Source: Myxococcales bacterium (GTDB lineage Bacteria > Myxococcota_A > Polyangia > Fen-1088). Taken from it: a stretch of DNA of 64,000 nucleotides. Where the stretch lies: positions 62,001 through 126,000 of the forward strand of contig PLNW01000136.1 in assembly GCA_003142855.1 (NCBI GenBank), in the 5' to 3' direction. The notes below the pieces were generated by a model that had not been told where the DNA came from, did no database searches, and worked only from the letters and a program-made list of their open reading frames with translations. A program made the translations under genes and the position numbers. Each line of letters starts with the position of its first letter. Position 1 is the first letter of the stretch. Shown here in pieces: positions 46,211 to 54,779 of the stretch.

Positions 46211-47893
46211 TTAGCGGCCGCTAAGCTGATCGATCCTTTTCTCGATGAGCGCGCGGTCAGGCGCGCTGGGCAAAGCCTTGAGATAGAGTTTGAAGTGGCG
46301 CACGGCCTGGGCCGCATTGCCGGACTGGGCATAGGCCATGCCGAGACCGCGCTGGCTCTGAGCATCCTTGGGATTCAACTTGAGCGCCTCTGAGAAGGCT
46401 GCAATAGACTCGGGCAAGGCGCCATTGAGGAGTTTGGCATTCCCGCGCTGGTAGGCCTCGGCCGCTTCCTGTGTCCTGTTGGCGGCAGGCTGGGCTACGG
46501 GCGTGGCGCTTCCTGCTGGCTTCTTCTCGGGCGGCGACGCAGCCGGCTCGCTCGGCGCTTTCACCTTTTCGGCAACAGGTTTCTCGACGGCTGGCTTGGG
46601 GGAAGCCACCGGCCTTGCGGCGACAGGGCGTTCAGCAGGCGCCGGCTTCTCAGCCGCGACCTTCTTTTCCACGGGCCGCGGCCTTTCCGCCGTCGGACTT
46701 GGTGCGAGAGCGGCCTTCTCTCGCCGGGCCGGCCTCTCAGCCGGCGCAGCGACTTTCTCGGCCGCTGCCGGCTTGCTCTCGGCCGGGTCCCGAGGCTTCT
46801 CGGCCAGCGCCGGGGCCTCAGGCTTCTCCGCAACCGCCGGCTGAGGCTTGACCGGTTCCACGGCTGCAACGGGAAGGGCCGACTTCTCGACGGCCGCCGG
46901 CTGCGTAGGCGCAGCGGCCTTGTCCGACCCGACCACCGCCCTGACCGGGACCGGCTTCTGTTCCGACCCGGCCTGCTTCTTGCCACCAACTCCGAAGACG
47001 ACCACGCCCACCGCCGCCAGCACCACGACGCCCACGCCGCCAGCAGCCAGGTAGAGCTTGCGCTGGCCGCCTTTCAGGCGCGCCACCGTTGCCACCGAGG
47101 GCGCTGAACCCGCCCATTCCGGGACGGCCTCGGACCCACCATCGCCCTCGGCTCCTTTTTGCCCTCTGTCGTTGGCTCGCTCAGTGGGTGGCTCATTTGC
47201 AGGTTTGGGCGCGGCGCCTGCTTCCCAGGTTGGCTCAGCGGCAGGGGGTGCTGCCGCGGCCACGGCACCACCTGCCGGCGCCACGCTGCTCTCGAATGAT
47301 ATGTCCACATCCACGGCACCCGGAGCGGGCCCACTCGCGTCGGCCACGGGCTTTTCCGGGAAGCGCACAGGCGCGTCCATTGAGCCGGGAGCGGGCGGAA
47401 CCATGGTCGAGGCGACCGCGAACTCCGCAGTCTCGACTCGACGCTTGTTGGCCGCTACGGCGCTGGCCGCAGCGTAGGCTGCGGGCTTGGCATCGCCGCG
47501 AGCAACACCGAAGCCTGGTGGCGGCGCGGCTGATCCCGGCGAGATGGATTTGTCAGTGGCTGCGGGCTTGGCATCCCCGCGAGCAACACCGAAACCTGGC
47601 GGCGACGCGGCTGATCCCGGCGAGATGGATTTGTCAGTGGCTGGAGTGCCCGGCCGCGAAGGCACGGCGGCTGACGGGCCACCAGGCTTGACTGGGACTC
47701 CCGGCACAAGGCCGCCCGTCCACATGAGGGTCTTGGCGGGCGAGGCCGACTTGCCCGCACCTGGGCTGCCGATCGCGGGGCCTGCCGTGACAATGGCCCT
47801 GCCACAGGATTGGCAGAGGATGACCGACTGTATCACTCCCGGCTTGGCGGCCGGAAGTGGGGCTTGGCAATAGGGGCACTTTGTTGGTGTCAT
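46211..47893 (-). CDS. Zinc-ribbon membrane protein with Ala/Lys/Pro linker and TPR
   Basis: 560 residues. The N-terminal zinc ribbon has CPYC at 6-9 and CQSC at 27-30, the MJ0042-type finger common in myxobacterial proteins. A repeat-containing, low-complexity region follows, then a transmembrane helix near 285-308 (KLYLAAGGVGVVVLAAVGVVVFGVG), a Pro/Ala/Lys-rich extracytoplasmic stalk and a C-terminal TPR pair (about 455-560: AAEAYQRGNAKLLNGALPESIAAFSEALKLNPKDAQSQRGLG). The topology is like that of AglT/AgmX-type gliding or division proteins, but this is only an analogy. The ATG overlaps the stop of the upstream lipoprotein gene by four bases (coupled). Confidence 0.88.
   Translation of the reverse strand: MTPTKCPYCQAPLPAAKPGVIQSVILCQSCGRAIVTAGPAIGSPGAGKSASPAKTLMWTGGLVPGVPVKPGGPSAAVPSRPGTPATDKSISPGSAASPPGFGVARGDAKPAATDKSISPGSAAPPPGFGVARGDAKPAAYAAASAVAANKRRVETAEFAVASTMVPPAPGSMDAPVRFPEKPVADASGPAPGAVDVDISFESSVAPAGGAVAAAAPPAAEPTWEAGAAPKPANEPPTERANDRGQKGAEGDGGSEAVPEWAGSAPSVATVARLKGGQRKLYLAAGGVGVVVLAAVGVVVFGVGGKKQAGSEQKPVPVRAVVGSDKAAAPTQPAAVEKSALPVAAVEPVKPQPAVAEKPEAPALAEKPRDPAESKPAAAEKVAAPAERPARREKAALAPSPTAERPRPVEKKVAAEKPAPAERPVAARPVASPKPAVEKPVAEKVKAPSEPAASPPEKKPAGSATPVAQPAANRTQEAAEAYQRGNAKLLNGALPESIAAFSEALKLNPKDAQSQRGLGMAYAQSGNAAQAVRHFKLYLKALPSAPDRALIEKRIDQLSGR
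47481..47642 (-). repeat. Two tandem 81-bp repeats in the zinc-ribbon protein gene
   Basis: The units start at 47481 and 47562 and differ by a few bases. Each encodes 27 residues of the form SISPGSAA.PPGFGVARGD followed by AKPAATDK. Period 81 bp keeps the frame, so copy-number change would vary the linker by 27-residue steps. Confidence 0.9.
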
Positions 47894-48612
47894 TTGGCAG
47901 GTGAAGCTGGTGAGGGTGGAGGAGGCGAACCGACTGTCTGCGCTGGTGAAGACGGAGGCGGCGGTGATGGTGCCGGCGACGGGGCCGGTGCCGGTGGCGG
48001 CAACGGTGCCGGCGACGGGGCCGGAGTCGGTGCCGGCGCAGGTGGCGGGGGCGGCGGCGCTGTCGGCCCGCCGTCGGAGAGAGCCCTACCGATCAGTCTG
48101 TCGAGCGAGTCGTCGACTACGTCGCTCTTTAGGACTTCCTCGGCACGGCTGATTAGCGTGCCCTTCTCGGCGTCGAAGAGAAGGACGAGGATCTTGACCG
48201 GACCCTTCTTCTTACCCTTGCCCACGCGCTCCATCTCGGCCCACAGCAGACGATCGCCACCCAGCAACTTGGCCACCTTCGCGTAGCATTCGTCATTGGC
48301 CTGGACACACTCGGCCTGACCCTGCGCCGTTTCCATGCTGATCGCGGCGACCGTTCGGTCGTCCACGCCGAGCACCTGGGCCCTGACCAGCTTCTCGTTG
48401 AGCGCGGTGGCCGCGTTGGGCAACAGGAACCTTTCGGCCGGCAGCAGAACGAGCTTCACCTTTTTGGGTGGCGGTGCGGGCGGCGGCGGCGGCGGCGGCG
48501 GCGGCGCGACCCGGACCGGCGCCTCGGGACCTCGGCGGGGCACACAGGCGACTGGGGCGCTCAGAATCAGTCCGAACACCAGGAAGATCTTGACTGTTGA
48601 GTTCACGGTCAT
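47890..48612 (-). CDS. Proline-rich lipoprotein
   Basis: 240 residues from ATG at 48612. Lipobox PVAC near residue 22, a run of prolines, a central alpha/beta domain of about 130 residues (KVKLVLLPAERFLLPNAATALNEKLVRAQVLGVDDRTVAAISMETAQ, then KVAKLLGGDRLLWAEME and ILVLLFDAEKGTLISRAEEVL) and a Pro/Ala/Ser tail with repeated PAPSPAP. The central domain resembles those that detect a cysteine-containing segment (CVQANDECYAKV) in TolB-like or curli-family lipoproteins such as the gene at 3293. Stop overlaps the start of the zinc-ribbon gene (ATGA), so both are one operon. Confidence 0.78.
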   Translation of the reverse strand: MTVNSTVKIFLVFGLILSAPVACVPRRGPEAPVRVAPPPPPPPPPAPPPKKVKLVLLPAERFLLPNAATALNEKLVRAQVLGVDDRTVAAISMETAQGQAECVQANDECYAKVAKLLGGDRLLWAEMERVGKGKKKGPVKILVLLFDAEKGTLISRAEEVLKSDVVDDSLDRLIGRALSDGGPTAPPPPPPAPAPTPAPSPAPLPPPAPAPSPAPSPPPPSSPAQTVGSPPPPSPASPAK

Positions 48613-48776
48613 CTCCAGGGGCTGAATATACCCCTCATCCACAATTTGGGGGGCTATCTGCATCGCCTTCTATCACCCCCGACGGCGGCGGGCGTGGCCC
48701 CCATTATGTCAAGCTCGGGCGATCCATTCCAGTCGTCTGCACGAATCGCAATTCCTGAGCAAGCGCAGGGAGGCCG

Positions 48777-49604
48777 CTAGCGGAGTTGTCGCGGCTGAGA
48801 ACCAAGCAGCGCCCGCGCGTTTTCCCAGAAGAGATGGCGCTCGCGTTCCAGACCAAGATCCAGCGCTCGGGCCAGACGAAGCGTCTCAGCCTGGCTGGTC
48901 CAAGGCGAGTCGGTTCCGAAAAGGATGCACTCCGGCGGGTGGGCGGTGAGAAACTCACGCCCCCGCTGAGGGCCGAGCTGTTCCAACGACATGGAGATCT
49001 CCATGTAGACCGGCTTGCCGAGGAGGTGGCGCTCGACTTCATCCCAGTCGTCCCACGCACCGGTGTGAGTCGCCACGAATTTGAGGTTGGGAAACTTGTC
49101 GAGCAGACGGACGATGCGCACGGGATCGGCCCTGCGGTCGCGTGGGAATGCGAAGTCAAATCCCGTGTGACAGACGACCAGCAGGCCAATCTGCTCCAGC
49201 ACGCGAAAGAAGTGGAAAAGCGCGGGGTCGTCGAGCTCGAAGTCCTGGTAGTAGGGGTGCAACTTGATGCCAGGCAGCCCCGCTTGCGCCACCAACTGTG
49301 CCTTGCCCACCGGATCCGGTCCCTTGGGATGGACCGAGGGAAGCGGGATAATCCTCTGTGAGGCGATCTCGCGCGACCACTTGAGAATGGGCGCAAACTG
49401 TTCGGGTTTGGTTGCAATGGAGCAAACCACCGCGCGCTCGATGCCTGCACTGTCCATGGAAGCCAGCAAGGAGGAGACCTTCCCATCGAGGAAGGCCTTG
49501 GCATTGCCTTCCTTCTCAAGGTGCGCGATGGCCCGTTCGGCCAGGGCATCGGGAAAAGCATGCGCGTGAAAATCGATGATTCCATCCAGGGCTGGGTCGT
49601 TCAT
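48777..49604 (-). CDS. Amidohydrolase-family (ACMSD-like) TIM-barrel protein
   Basis: 275 residues. Metal-binding motif DFHAHAF at residues 11-17, then GIKLHPYYQ, CHTGFDFAF, THTGAWDDWDE and FGTDSPW near the end, the order expected for amidohydrolase-2 (metal-dependent hydrolase or decarboxylase) proteins such as ACMSD. The substrate is unknown. Located alone, divergent from the response regulator with a 260-base control region that contains an inverted repeat. The ATG at 49604 puts the metal site at the N-terminus as usual. Confidence 0.9.
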   Translation of the reverse strand: MNDPALDGIIDFHAHAFPDALAERAIAHLEKEGNAKAFLDGKVSSLLASMDSAGIERAVVCSIATKPEQFAPILKWSREIASQRIIPLPSVHPKGPDPVGKAQLVAQAGLPGIKLHPYYQDFELDDPALFHFFRVLEQIGLLVVCHTGFDFAFPRDRRADPVRIVRLLDKFPNLKFVATHTGAWDDWDEVERHLLGKPVYMEISMSLEQLGPQRGREFLTAHPPECILFGTDSPWTSQAETLRLARALDLGLERERHLFWENARALLGSQPRQLR

Positions 49605-49641
49605 GGCGATTCCTTCGACTCAGGATCACGCTCGCACGGGC

Positions 49642-49688
49642 GTCAATTTTGTGCCGGTTTTCTGCGAGAAATCTGTCATAAAATTGAC
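49642..49688. promoter_or_regulatory. Perfect 9-bp inverted repeat in a divergent promoter region
   Basis: GTCAATTTT (49642-49650) and AAAATTGAC (49680-49688), with 29 bases between, in an AT-rich patch between the amidohydrolase and response-regulator genes. A plausible regulator binding pair, with no gene named. Confidence 0.35.
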
Positions 49689-49866
49689 ATCGCGCATCGC
49701 GTCTCTGCTCGGTGAGGTGCGCACACTGTAGCGCCTGAGTCCGCAAACTGGCGCTTCTTGGCCAACTTGACAATGCCGCATTGCATTCTATCGGCCCCAA
49801 CCTCCCGACATCTCTTGAGTCAGGATTGTGCATGACATTTGCTTGGTATTGGAGATCACGGATTCA

Positions 49867-50586
49867 ATGCCATCAAGCGGCAACAGGGAATTCCTGACCA
49901 GGTTCATCGCTTCGACCAGGAGGAGGCTTGAACGAGCGGAGAAGGTCATCGCTTCTCCCGAGCATGCAGACGGCAGGGCCTTGGCAATGGACATCCACTT
50001 GATTTGGGGTGAGGCCGCGATGCTCGACCTGCCCAAAATCGCACAATTGGCCCGAGAGGCGGAGGCGGCCGCTCGGCGTCTGGGCACGCAAGATATGGCC
50101 GAAGCTCGTATTGCCTGCGCCGCAGCTGTTCGCGCCATGCGCGAAGGGCTGGACGACGAGGAGGCACGCTGGACCGCGCAGCATGAATCGGAGCACGCCC
50201 TCGAAGGGCGTCCTTGCCGCGTCCTCGTGGTGGACGACAGCCCATTTGCCGCGCGGGCTTTGTCCCACGTCTTCGAACGCAACGGGTTCGAGGTCCGCAC
50301 CGCTACGACCATCAGCGAAGTGCTTGACCTGTGCGCGACGTTCGGACCGAGCATCCTCGTGACCGACGTGCAGATGCCCTGCCTGGACGTATCGGAACTG
50401 TGCGACCGTTTTCGCGAGGCCACGCAGGGCCAGCGCACGGGGATCGTTCTGGTTTCCGCCCGTTCGGATGTCGAGCTGCAGGACTGCCTGCACGCCACGG
50501 GCGCCGACGACTTTGTTCCCAAGTGCGCCGGCACGAATGCCGTGGTGAACCGCGTGCTGGCCCTGTCGAAGGACATTTCGAGCTAA
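49867..50586 (+). CDS. Response regulator with an N-terminal Hpt-like domain
   Basis: About 239 residues (252 if the GTG at 49828 is used; GGAG lies 12 bases before ATG 49867). The first 110 residues are helical and resemble a histidine-phosphotransfer domain, with His in MDIHLIWGEAAMLDL in place of the usual HxLKG. The rest is a receiver domain with VVDDS (acidic pocket) and phospho-acceptor Asp in ILVTDVQMP, then VSARSD and a Lys in VPKCAG. No output domain is seen, so it may pass a signal within a phosphorelay. Convergent and abutting with the large kinase gene. Confidence 0.82.
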   Translation: MPSSGNREFLTRFIASTRRRLERAEKVIASPEHADGRALAMDIHLIWGEAAMLDLPKIAQLAREAEAAARRLGTQDMAEARIACAAAVRAMREGLDDEEARWTAQHESEHALEGRPCRVLVVDDSPFAARALSHVFERNGFEVRTATTISEVLDLCATFGPSILVTDVQMPCLDVSELCDRFREATQGQRTGIVLVSARSDVELQDCLHATGADDFVPKCAGTNAVVNRVLALSKDISS

Positions 50587-53500
50587 CTACGCCCGCAGCG
50601 GCCAGCTCAGATCGCGCAAACGACTTCGGCCGATTTCGCCGAGCGCGATGCGCATATCCGACAGCCTGATGCGCTTTTGGGGGTTGCGGCGCAGACCCAT
50701 GGACAGGAGGTCGGCAAGCGCTGCCGCCTGACGGTGTTTGCGCAGCCAGCGCAACGATTCAGGGCCCTCTTCGTGGGTCAGATGAGCGGTAATGATCGCG
50801 GGCAGACTGTCTCCGCCAAAGAGTGTGATTCCGGTCAACATCTCATAAGCCAGACAGGAAAACGCGTACACGTCCGTGGCCAGGGGGTCTACGCGATCGC
50901 CGAAGCTCGCGGTGTCCCAAATCTCGGGCGCGCCATAGTACGGGCTGCCGCAGCCGGGGCGCACCTTGCGACCAGCCAAGCCGAAGTCCACCAGCACCGG
51001 AGCGGCCGGCCGGCCGCGCGTCTGCAGGCCGATTTCGTTTGGGTAGCGCAAGATCACGTTGGAGGGCTTGACGTCCAAGTGGCCGATGCCCGCGCCGTGC
51101 ATCGCCTCGAGACCAGCCGCAACTCCGTCGAGAACATCCAGTGCCCTGGGCATGGACATGGCTCGCTTGTCGAGCAGACGTTCCAGCGTGGGGCCTTGCA
51201 CCAGCTCCATCACCAAAATAGGCTTGGGTTTGGCGCCGGCGTCGAAGGTGACAAAGCCGGCCAGGTTCTTGTGGCCGGGCAAGGTGAGAAGCGCGCCCGC
51301 CTCTTCGCGGAAAAGACGAAGGAACTCCTCTTCGGACAGTGTGTGAGCCGCAGCGCCGGTGTACGCGGGCACCTTCAGTGCGAAGTTCTCGGCCGTTTCT
51401 TCGTGGCGCTCCTCGGCCCGGCGGGCGACAAAAACCGATCCACCGGCGCCGGAACCGATGGGGCGCAGCAGGTAGAATCCACCGAGGGTGCGGCTGGGCG
51501 GCAGCCACGACGGCAAGGGAAGCTGGCGCCCCACCTTCACGATGTGGGCCATCTCGTCGGTGGCTGACAGATCGCGCGGCAGGCGCCCGATGCGCAGGAG
51601 CACGCGGCCGACCACTTCGGCGAAGAGCGGCGGCAGATCCTGGCTCACGGCCTCGGCAGCGACTGCGGCGGCAGCGCCCATGCCCTCATCTTTCTCCAGC
51701 AAGGCGCGTTCAACCCAGGCATCGAGCTTGCGCAAACCCCGCGTCGATGACGACGGAAAGAAACCCTCGCGCAGACCTGTCCGTCGTGTGGCGCCGGCAA
51801 TGAGACGAGCCGCGTAGGTGATGGCCCCGGCCAGTCGGTCGAGCGCGGTGCCGTCGTCACCGCGCCGCAAGTCGGACACGCACTGGGCATCGGTGAAGGC
51901 CTCGAGCGCACCCGTGATGCTGAGCAGACCACGGCGCAGGCCTTCGACGCGCGCCGAACTACCCGACGGCAGAGCCTCCGCGACACCGCGCAGGCCTTGT
52001 ACCAAAGCCGACTCATCCGCGTGGCGGCCGCTGCGCTCGCCGACCAGCAGAGCCACCTCGGCCATGGCCGCGAACAACTCTCTGAACTCTGGCACCATGC
52101 ACGCCTCGGCCAGACAGCGAAAGTCCACGGCGCTTCGTACGCACCAACACGCGGCAATGAAGGCGTCGGACAGCTCGTACACCTGCTCGCGCACCACCGC
52201 GTCCGCCGCGCGGGCCAGGATGGCGCATGTCAGCCGACGCAGCGGCGTGACCGTGTCGCCGCGCACCCGCTCGCACAACATGCGGAAGGTGTGCGTGCAA
52301 CGGCTGCGCACAGGAATCGACGGCTCGTCCTGGGCGCCGAATTCTGCGTCCACGAGGTGGAGCAAGGTCCGCAGCTGACGAAAACGAAGCGTCACGTGCG
52401 GGATGGTTTTCTCGACCAGGGGCTGCTGTTCGCGACCGAGCAGCCAGCTTCCCATGAGCCACAGCATGTCGGCCAACGGGCCGTCGGGGCCTGGATCCTC
52501 GCGGCTGCGAACCGTAAGCAGATCGGAAAGTGTGGAGGTCTGCAGAAGCCCGGCGTCCAATTCACGCAGGGCGCGGAACAGGGCTCGCCGATCCGCCGAC
52601 GTGGAGTCGCCGGTATTCTCCAGGGTGGAAATCGCCTGATTGGCTGCGGCCAGTGCCGCGTCGGCGGCCGGGCCAAGATCGCCTCCTTCAGCGAAGACGT
52701 GCAAGGCAGCCGCGAGTGTGGTGCGCAACGTGGGTTTCGGGCTGGCTGCACTCATGTCCAAGTCGTCCATGAGCGCCTGGACGAGGGCCACGGCCCCGTC
52801 ATCATCGGTCGGCGCGGTCGCGCGAAGGGTCTGCACAGCACTGAACGCCGCCTGCGCCCCGATGGGATTGCCCGAATGCTCTTCGTGCAGATCGACGAGC
52901 GCCTCGATGGCCTCGATGCCACCCACCAGGACCAGCTTGGTCAGAAGCTCCTCCGACGCCTCGGGCTCCTCTTCCACCGCGCGCGAAAGGCCGAAGATCA
53001 TCACCGAAGCCACGCCCGGATCCTTGGCTGTGATCTCGCCGGCCAGGATCTCCAAACAGCGCGCCAGGGCCTTGTCGGGATCGTGCGCAACCGTGGCGGC
53101 CAGCGAGGTGGCGGCGCGCCGCCATTCGCTGGAACCCAGGTGGGGCTGAAGGTCACGATCAATCTCTTCTGCGCGCATGGGCACAGCCGCGGCCAGCAGT
53201 CCACGCGCGGCGGCCACGTGACGCCACACCAGCGACTCGCGATCGCCGATGAGCCGGCTCCACGCCGCGCGAACCATCGGGCGCTCGAAGACCCGCACGC
53301 CGCTGTCATCCCCCTCCTCGGCACGACGGGCGGCCTCGCGCGCGGCCCGTTCCAACAGGCGCCCGGCCAAGCGGCGAGAAGGCAAAGCGCCGAGAGAATG
53401 AGCCGTCAGCCATTCGCGTTCCAACTCGGGGCGCGAGATGAGCGCCAGGGCCAAAGTATTCGCGCCGGTACCCGCCGCGATGGGCAGGCGCAGCGAAAGC

Positions 53501-53916
53501 GCCACACGCGCGCGCACCAGGGCACCTCCGAGGGCGCGCGGCGACGCCAGAGCAAGCGAGGTCGCGAGGGTCACGAATGTGGCCGCGTCTCCCTCGTGCA
53601 GGGCCGTCAACACCCGCCGACCTAGCTCGCGCTTCTCGGGCCCAGGAGGCAAGGCCCCTGCCAGCTCGAAAAGCGCAGCCATGGCCACAGGCCGTGAGAG
53701 GAAGCTCATGTCGTCGAGAAGCCCGCTCGACACAGCCACCCGCACGCTGTTCAGCAGGGGCTCGGTGGCCAGGCCTTCGAGCGGCGTGGGTTGCTGATCT
53801 GAAGCCGCCACTGCCAAGCTGGCCAAGCCCTGCCGCCACAGTGCTCGCCGCTCCTCCACGCTTTCCCGCGTGTGGATCTGCGCAAGCCCTGCCAGGTAGT
53901 CGTGGGTGCCGTGCAT
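50587..53916 (-). CDS. Very large protein kinase with C-terminal catalytic domain
   Basis: 1109 residues from ATG at 53916. The first 800 residues are helical, with HEAT-like stretches (AALFELAGALPPG, LVGGIEAIEALVDLHEEH). The kinase domain is at the C-terminus (about 805-1080): glycine loop GSGAGGSVFVA, Lys in FALKVPAY, catalytic loop HLDVKPSN near residue 944 (non-RD, as in the kinase at 1059), DFG in LVDFGLAG and APE motif GAPEIW. Most bacterial kinases of this class have the catalytic domain at the N-terminus, so this order is unusual. No transmembrane helix is obvious, so it is cytosolic. A role in protein scaffolding plus phosphorylation is inferred. Confidence 0.88.
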   Translation of the reverse strand: MHGTHDYLAGLAQIHTRESVEERRALWRQGLASLAVAASDQQPTPLEGLATEPLLNSVRVAVSSGLLDDMSFLSRPVAMAALFELAGALPPGPEKRELGRRVLTALHEGDAATFVTLATSLALASPRALGGALVRARVALSLRLPIAAGTGANTLALALISRPELEREWLTAHSLGALPSRRLAGRLLERAAREAARRAEEGDDSGVRVFERPMVRAAWSRLIGDRESLVWRHVAAARGLLAAAVPMRAEEIDRDLQPHLGSSEWRRAATSLAATVAHDPDKALARCLEILAGEITAKDPGVASVMIFGLSRAVEEEPEASEELLTKLVLVGGIEAIEALVDLHEEHSGNPIGAQAAFSAVQTLRATAPTDDDGAVALVQALMDDLDMSAASPKPTLRTTLAAALHVFAEGGDLGPAADAALAAANQAISTLENTGDSTSADRRALFRALRELDAGLLQTSTLSDLLTVRSREDPGPDGPLADMLWLMGSWLLGREQQPLVEKTIPHVTLRFRQLRTLLHLVDAEFGAQDEPSIPVRSRCTHTFRMLCERVRGDTVTPLRRLTCAILARAADAVVREQVYELSDAFIAACWCVRSAVDFRCLAEACMVPEFRELFAAMAEVALLVGERSGRHADESALVQGLRGVAEALPSGSSARVEGLRRGLLSITGALEAFTDAQCVSDLRRGDDGTALDRLAGAITYAARLIAGATRRTGLREGFFPSSSTRGLRKLDAWVERALLEKDEGMGAAAAVAAEAVSQDLPPLFAEVVGRVLLRIGRLPRDLSATDEMAHIVKVGRQLPLPSWLPPSRTLGGFYLLRPIGSGAGGSVFVARRAEERHEETAENFALKVPAYTGAAAHTLSEEEFLRLFREEAGALLTLPGHKNLAGFVTFDAGAKPKPILVMELVQGPTLERLLDKRAMSMPRALDVLDGVAAGLEAMHGAGIGHLDVKPSNVILRYPNEIGLQTRGRPAAPVLVDFGLAGRKVRPGCGSPYYGAPEIWDTASFGDRVDPLATDVYAFSCLAYEMLTGITLFGGDSLPAIITAHLTHEEGPESLRWLRKHRQAAALADLLSMGLRRNPQKRIRLSDMRIALGEIGRSRLRDLSWPLRA

Positions 53917-54104
53917 GCGCCGCGACCTGCTAGCGTACCAGTGTCGGAAGAAAATGAACAAGCCGACGTCGAGCCGTCGAATCTATGCTTTGCGGCAAAT
54001 GACCCGGCGTTGGAGCGCTCTGCGGCCTCCCTTCTCCCCTCCGTGTTCTCAGCGGCGGACGGCTGTGCAGCCGAAATCGCTCACGACATCCGCGGTTGCA
54101 ATGC

Positions 54105-54776
54105 TTAGCCTTTTCCCATTTCGGCTTCCACCCTTGCCACCAAGGATCGGGACGCGAAGAGCGATCTTCTTACGACTGCAGCCAATCGGCGCACCTGCTG
54201 CGATGTTTTGTGCAAGTGGCTGGCCACGCGGTCCGGCACCGGCAAGGACTGCAGCAGCTCCTTGCAAAAGCGCGGATGGTGGCCTCCTTCCTGACCGGCG
54301 GCCAGCGCAGCCTGCACGGGTTGCGACAGCAAGAAAGGAACCAAACCCGCAGCCTCGAACCCAGTCCGCCCGCGGAGAACGAAGAACTCGGTGCTTGCGA
54401 CTACCGCATTCCCGCCTGGGCGCAGGCGAAAAAGCGCCTCATCAATCAGCGCCACTTGCCGAAGGTAGGGCCGCAAGCGCGAGATGATGACGTCACCAGC
54501 CTGCACCCGACGCTTGGCGCTGCCCATGCTCGCCGGCGGCACTGGATCGTGTCGAAACACCACGAAGCCCTCGTAGGCGTGCGTGGTATCGAGAATGAGA
54601 ACCGCGCCCGGCGACTTCCACGATCTTGCGGAGACGTTCTCCGCGACGATGTCCACCAGGTCGGACAGGCAGCACCGTGCGACGACCTCGACGTGCCGGC
54701 GGGGATCGAAGCGCTCCGGCGCCAGCACGAGCCCGTCGCCCAGGTCGGCCACACGGCGCAGAACGGGAATGCCCAT
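54105..54776 (-). CDS. Type I restriction specificity (HsdS)-like half-protein
   Basis: 223 residues, about half of a normal HsdS (400-450). It begins with MGIPVLRRVADLGDGLVLAPERFDP and the TRD-like segment that includes AGDVIISRLRPYLRQVALI and STEFFVLRGR, and ends in a coiled coil (SQQVRRLAAVVRRSLFASRSLVARVEAE) as HsdS conserved regions do. With only one target-recognition domain it might recognise a half-site and act as a dimer. The stop of the HsdM-like gene lies four bases upstream of its start codon, in one operon. No HsdR gene is present in the window. Confidence 0.78.
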   Translation of the reverse strand: MGIPVLRRVADLGDGLVLAPERFDPRRHVEVVARCCLSDLVDIVAENVSARSWKSPGAVLILDTTHAYEGFVVFRHDPVPPASMGSAKRRVQAGDVIISRLRPYLRQVALIDEALFRLRPGGNAVVASTEFFVLRGRTGFEAAGLVPFLLSQPVQAALAAGQEGGHHPRFCKELLQSLPVPDRVASHLHKTSQQVRRLAAVVRRSLFASRSLVARVEAEMGKG

Positions 54777-54779
54777 GGT

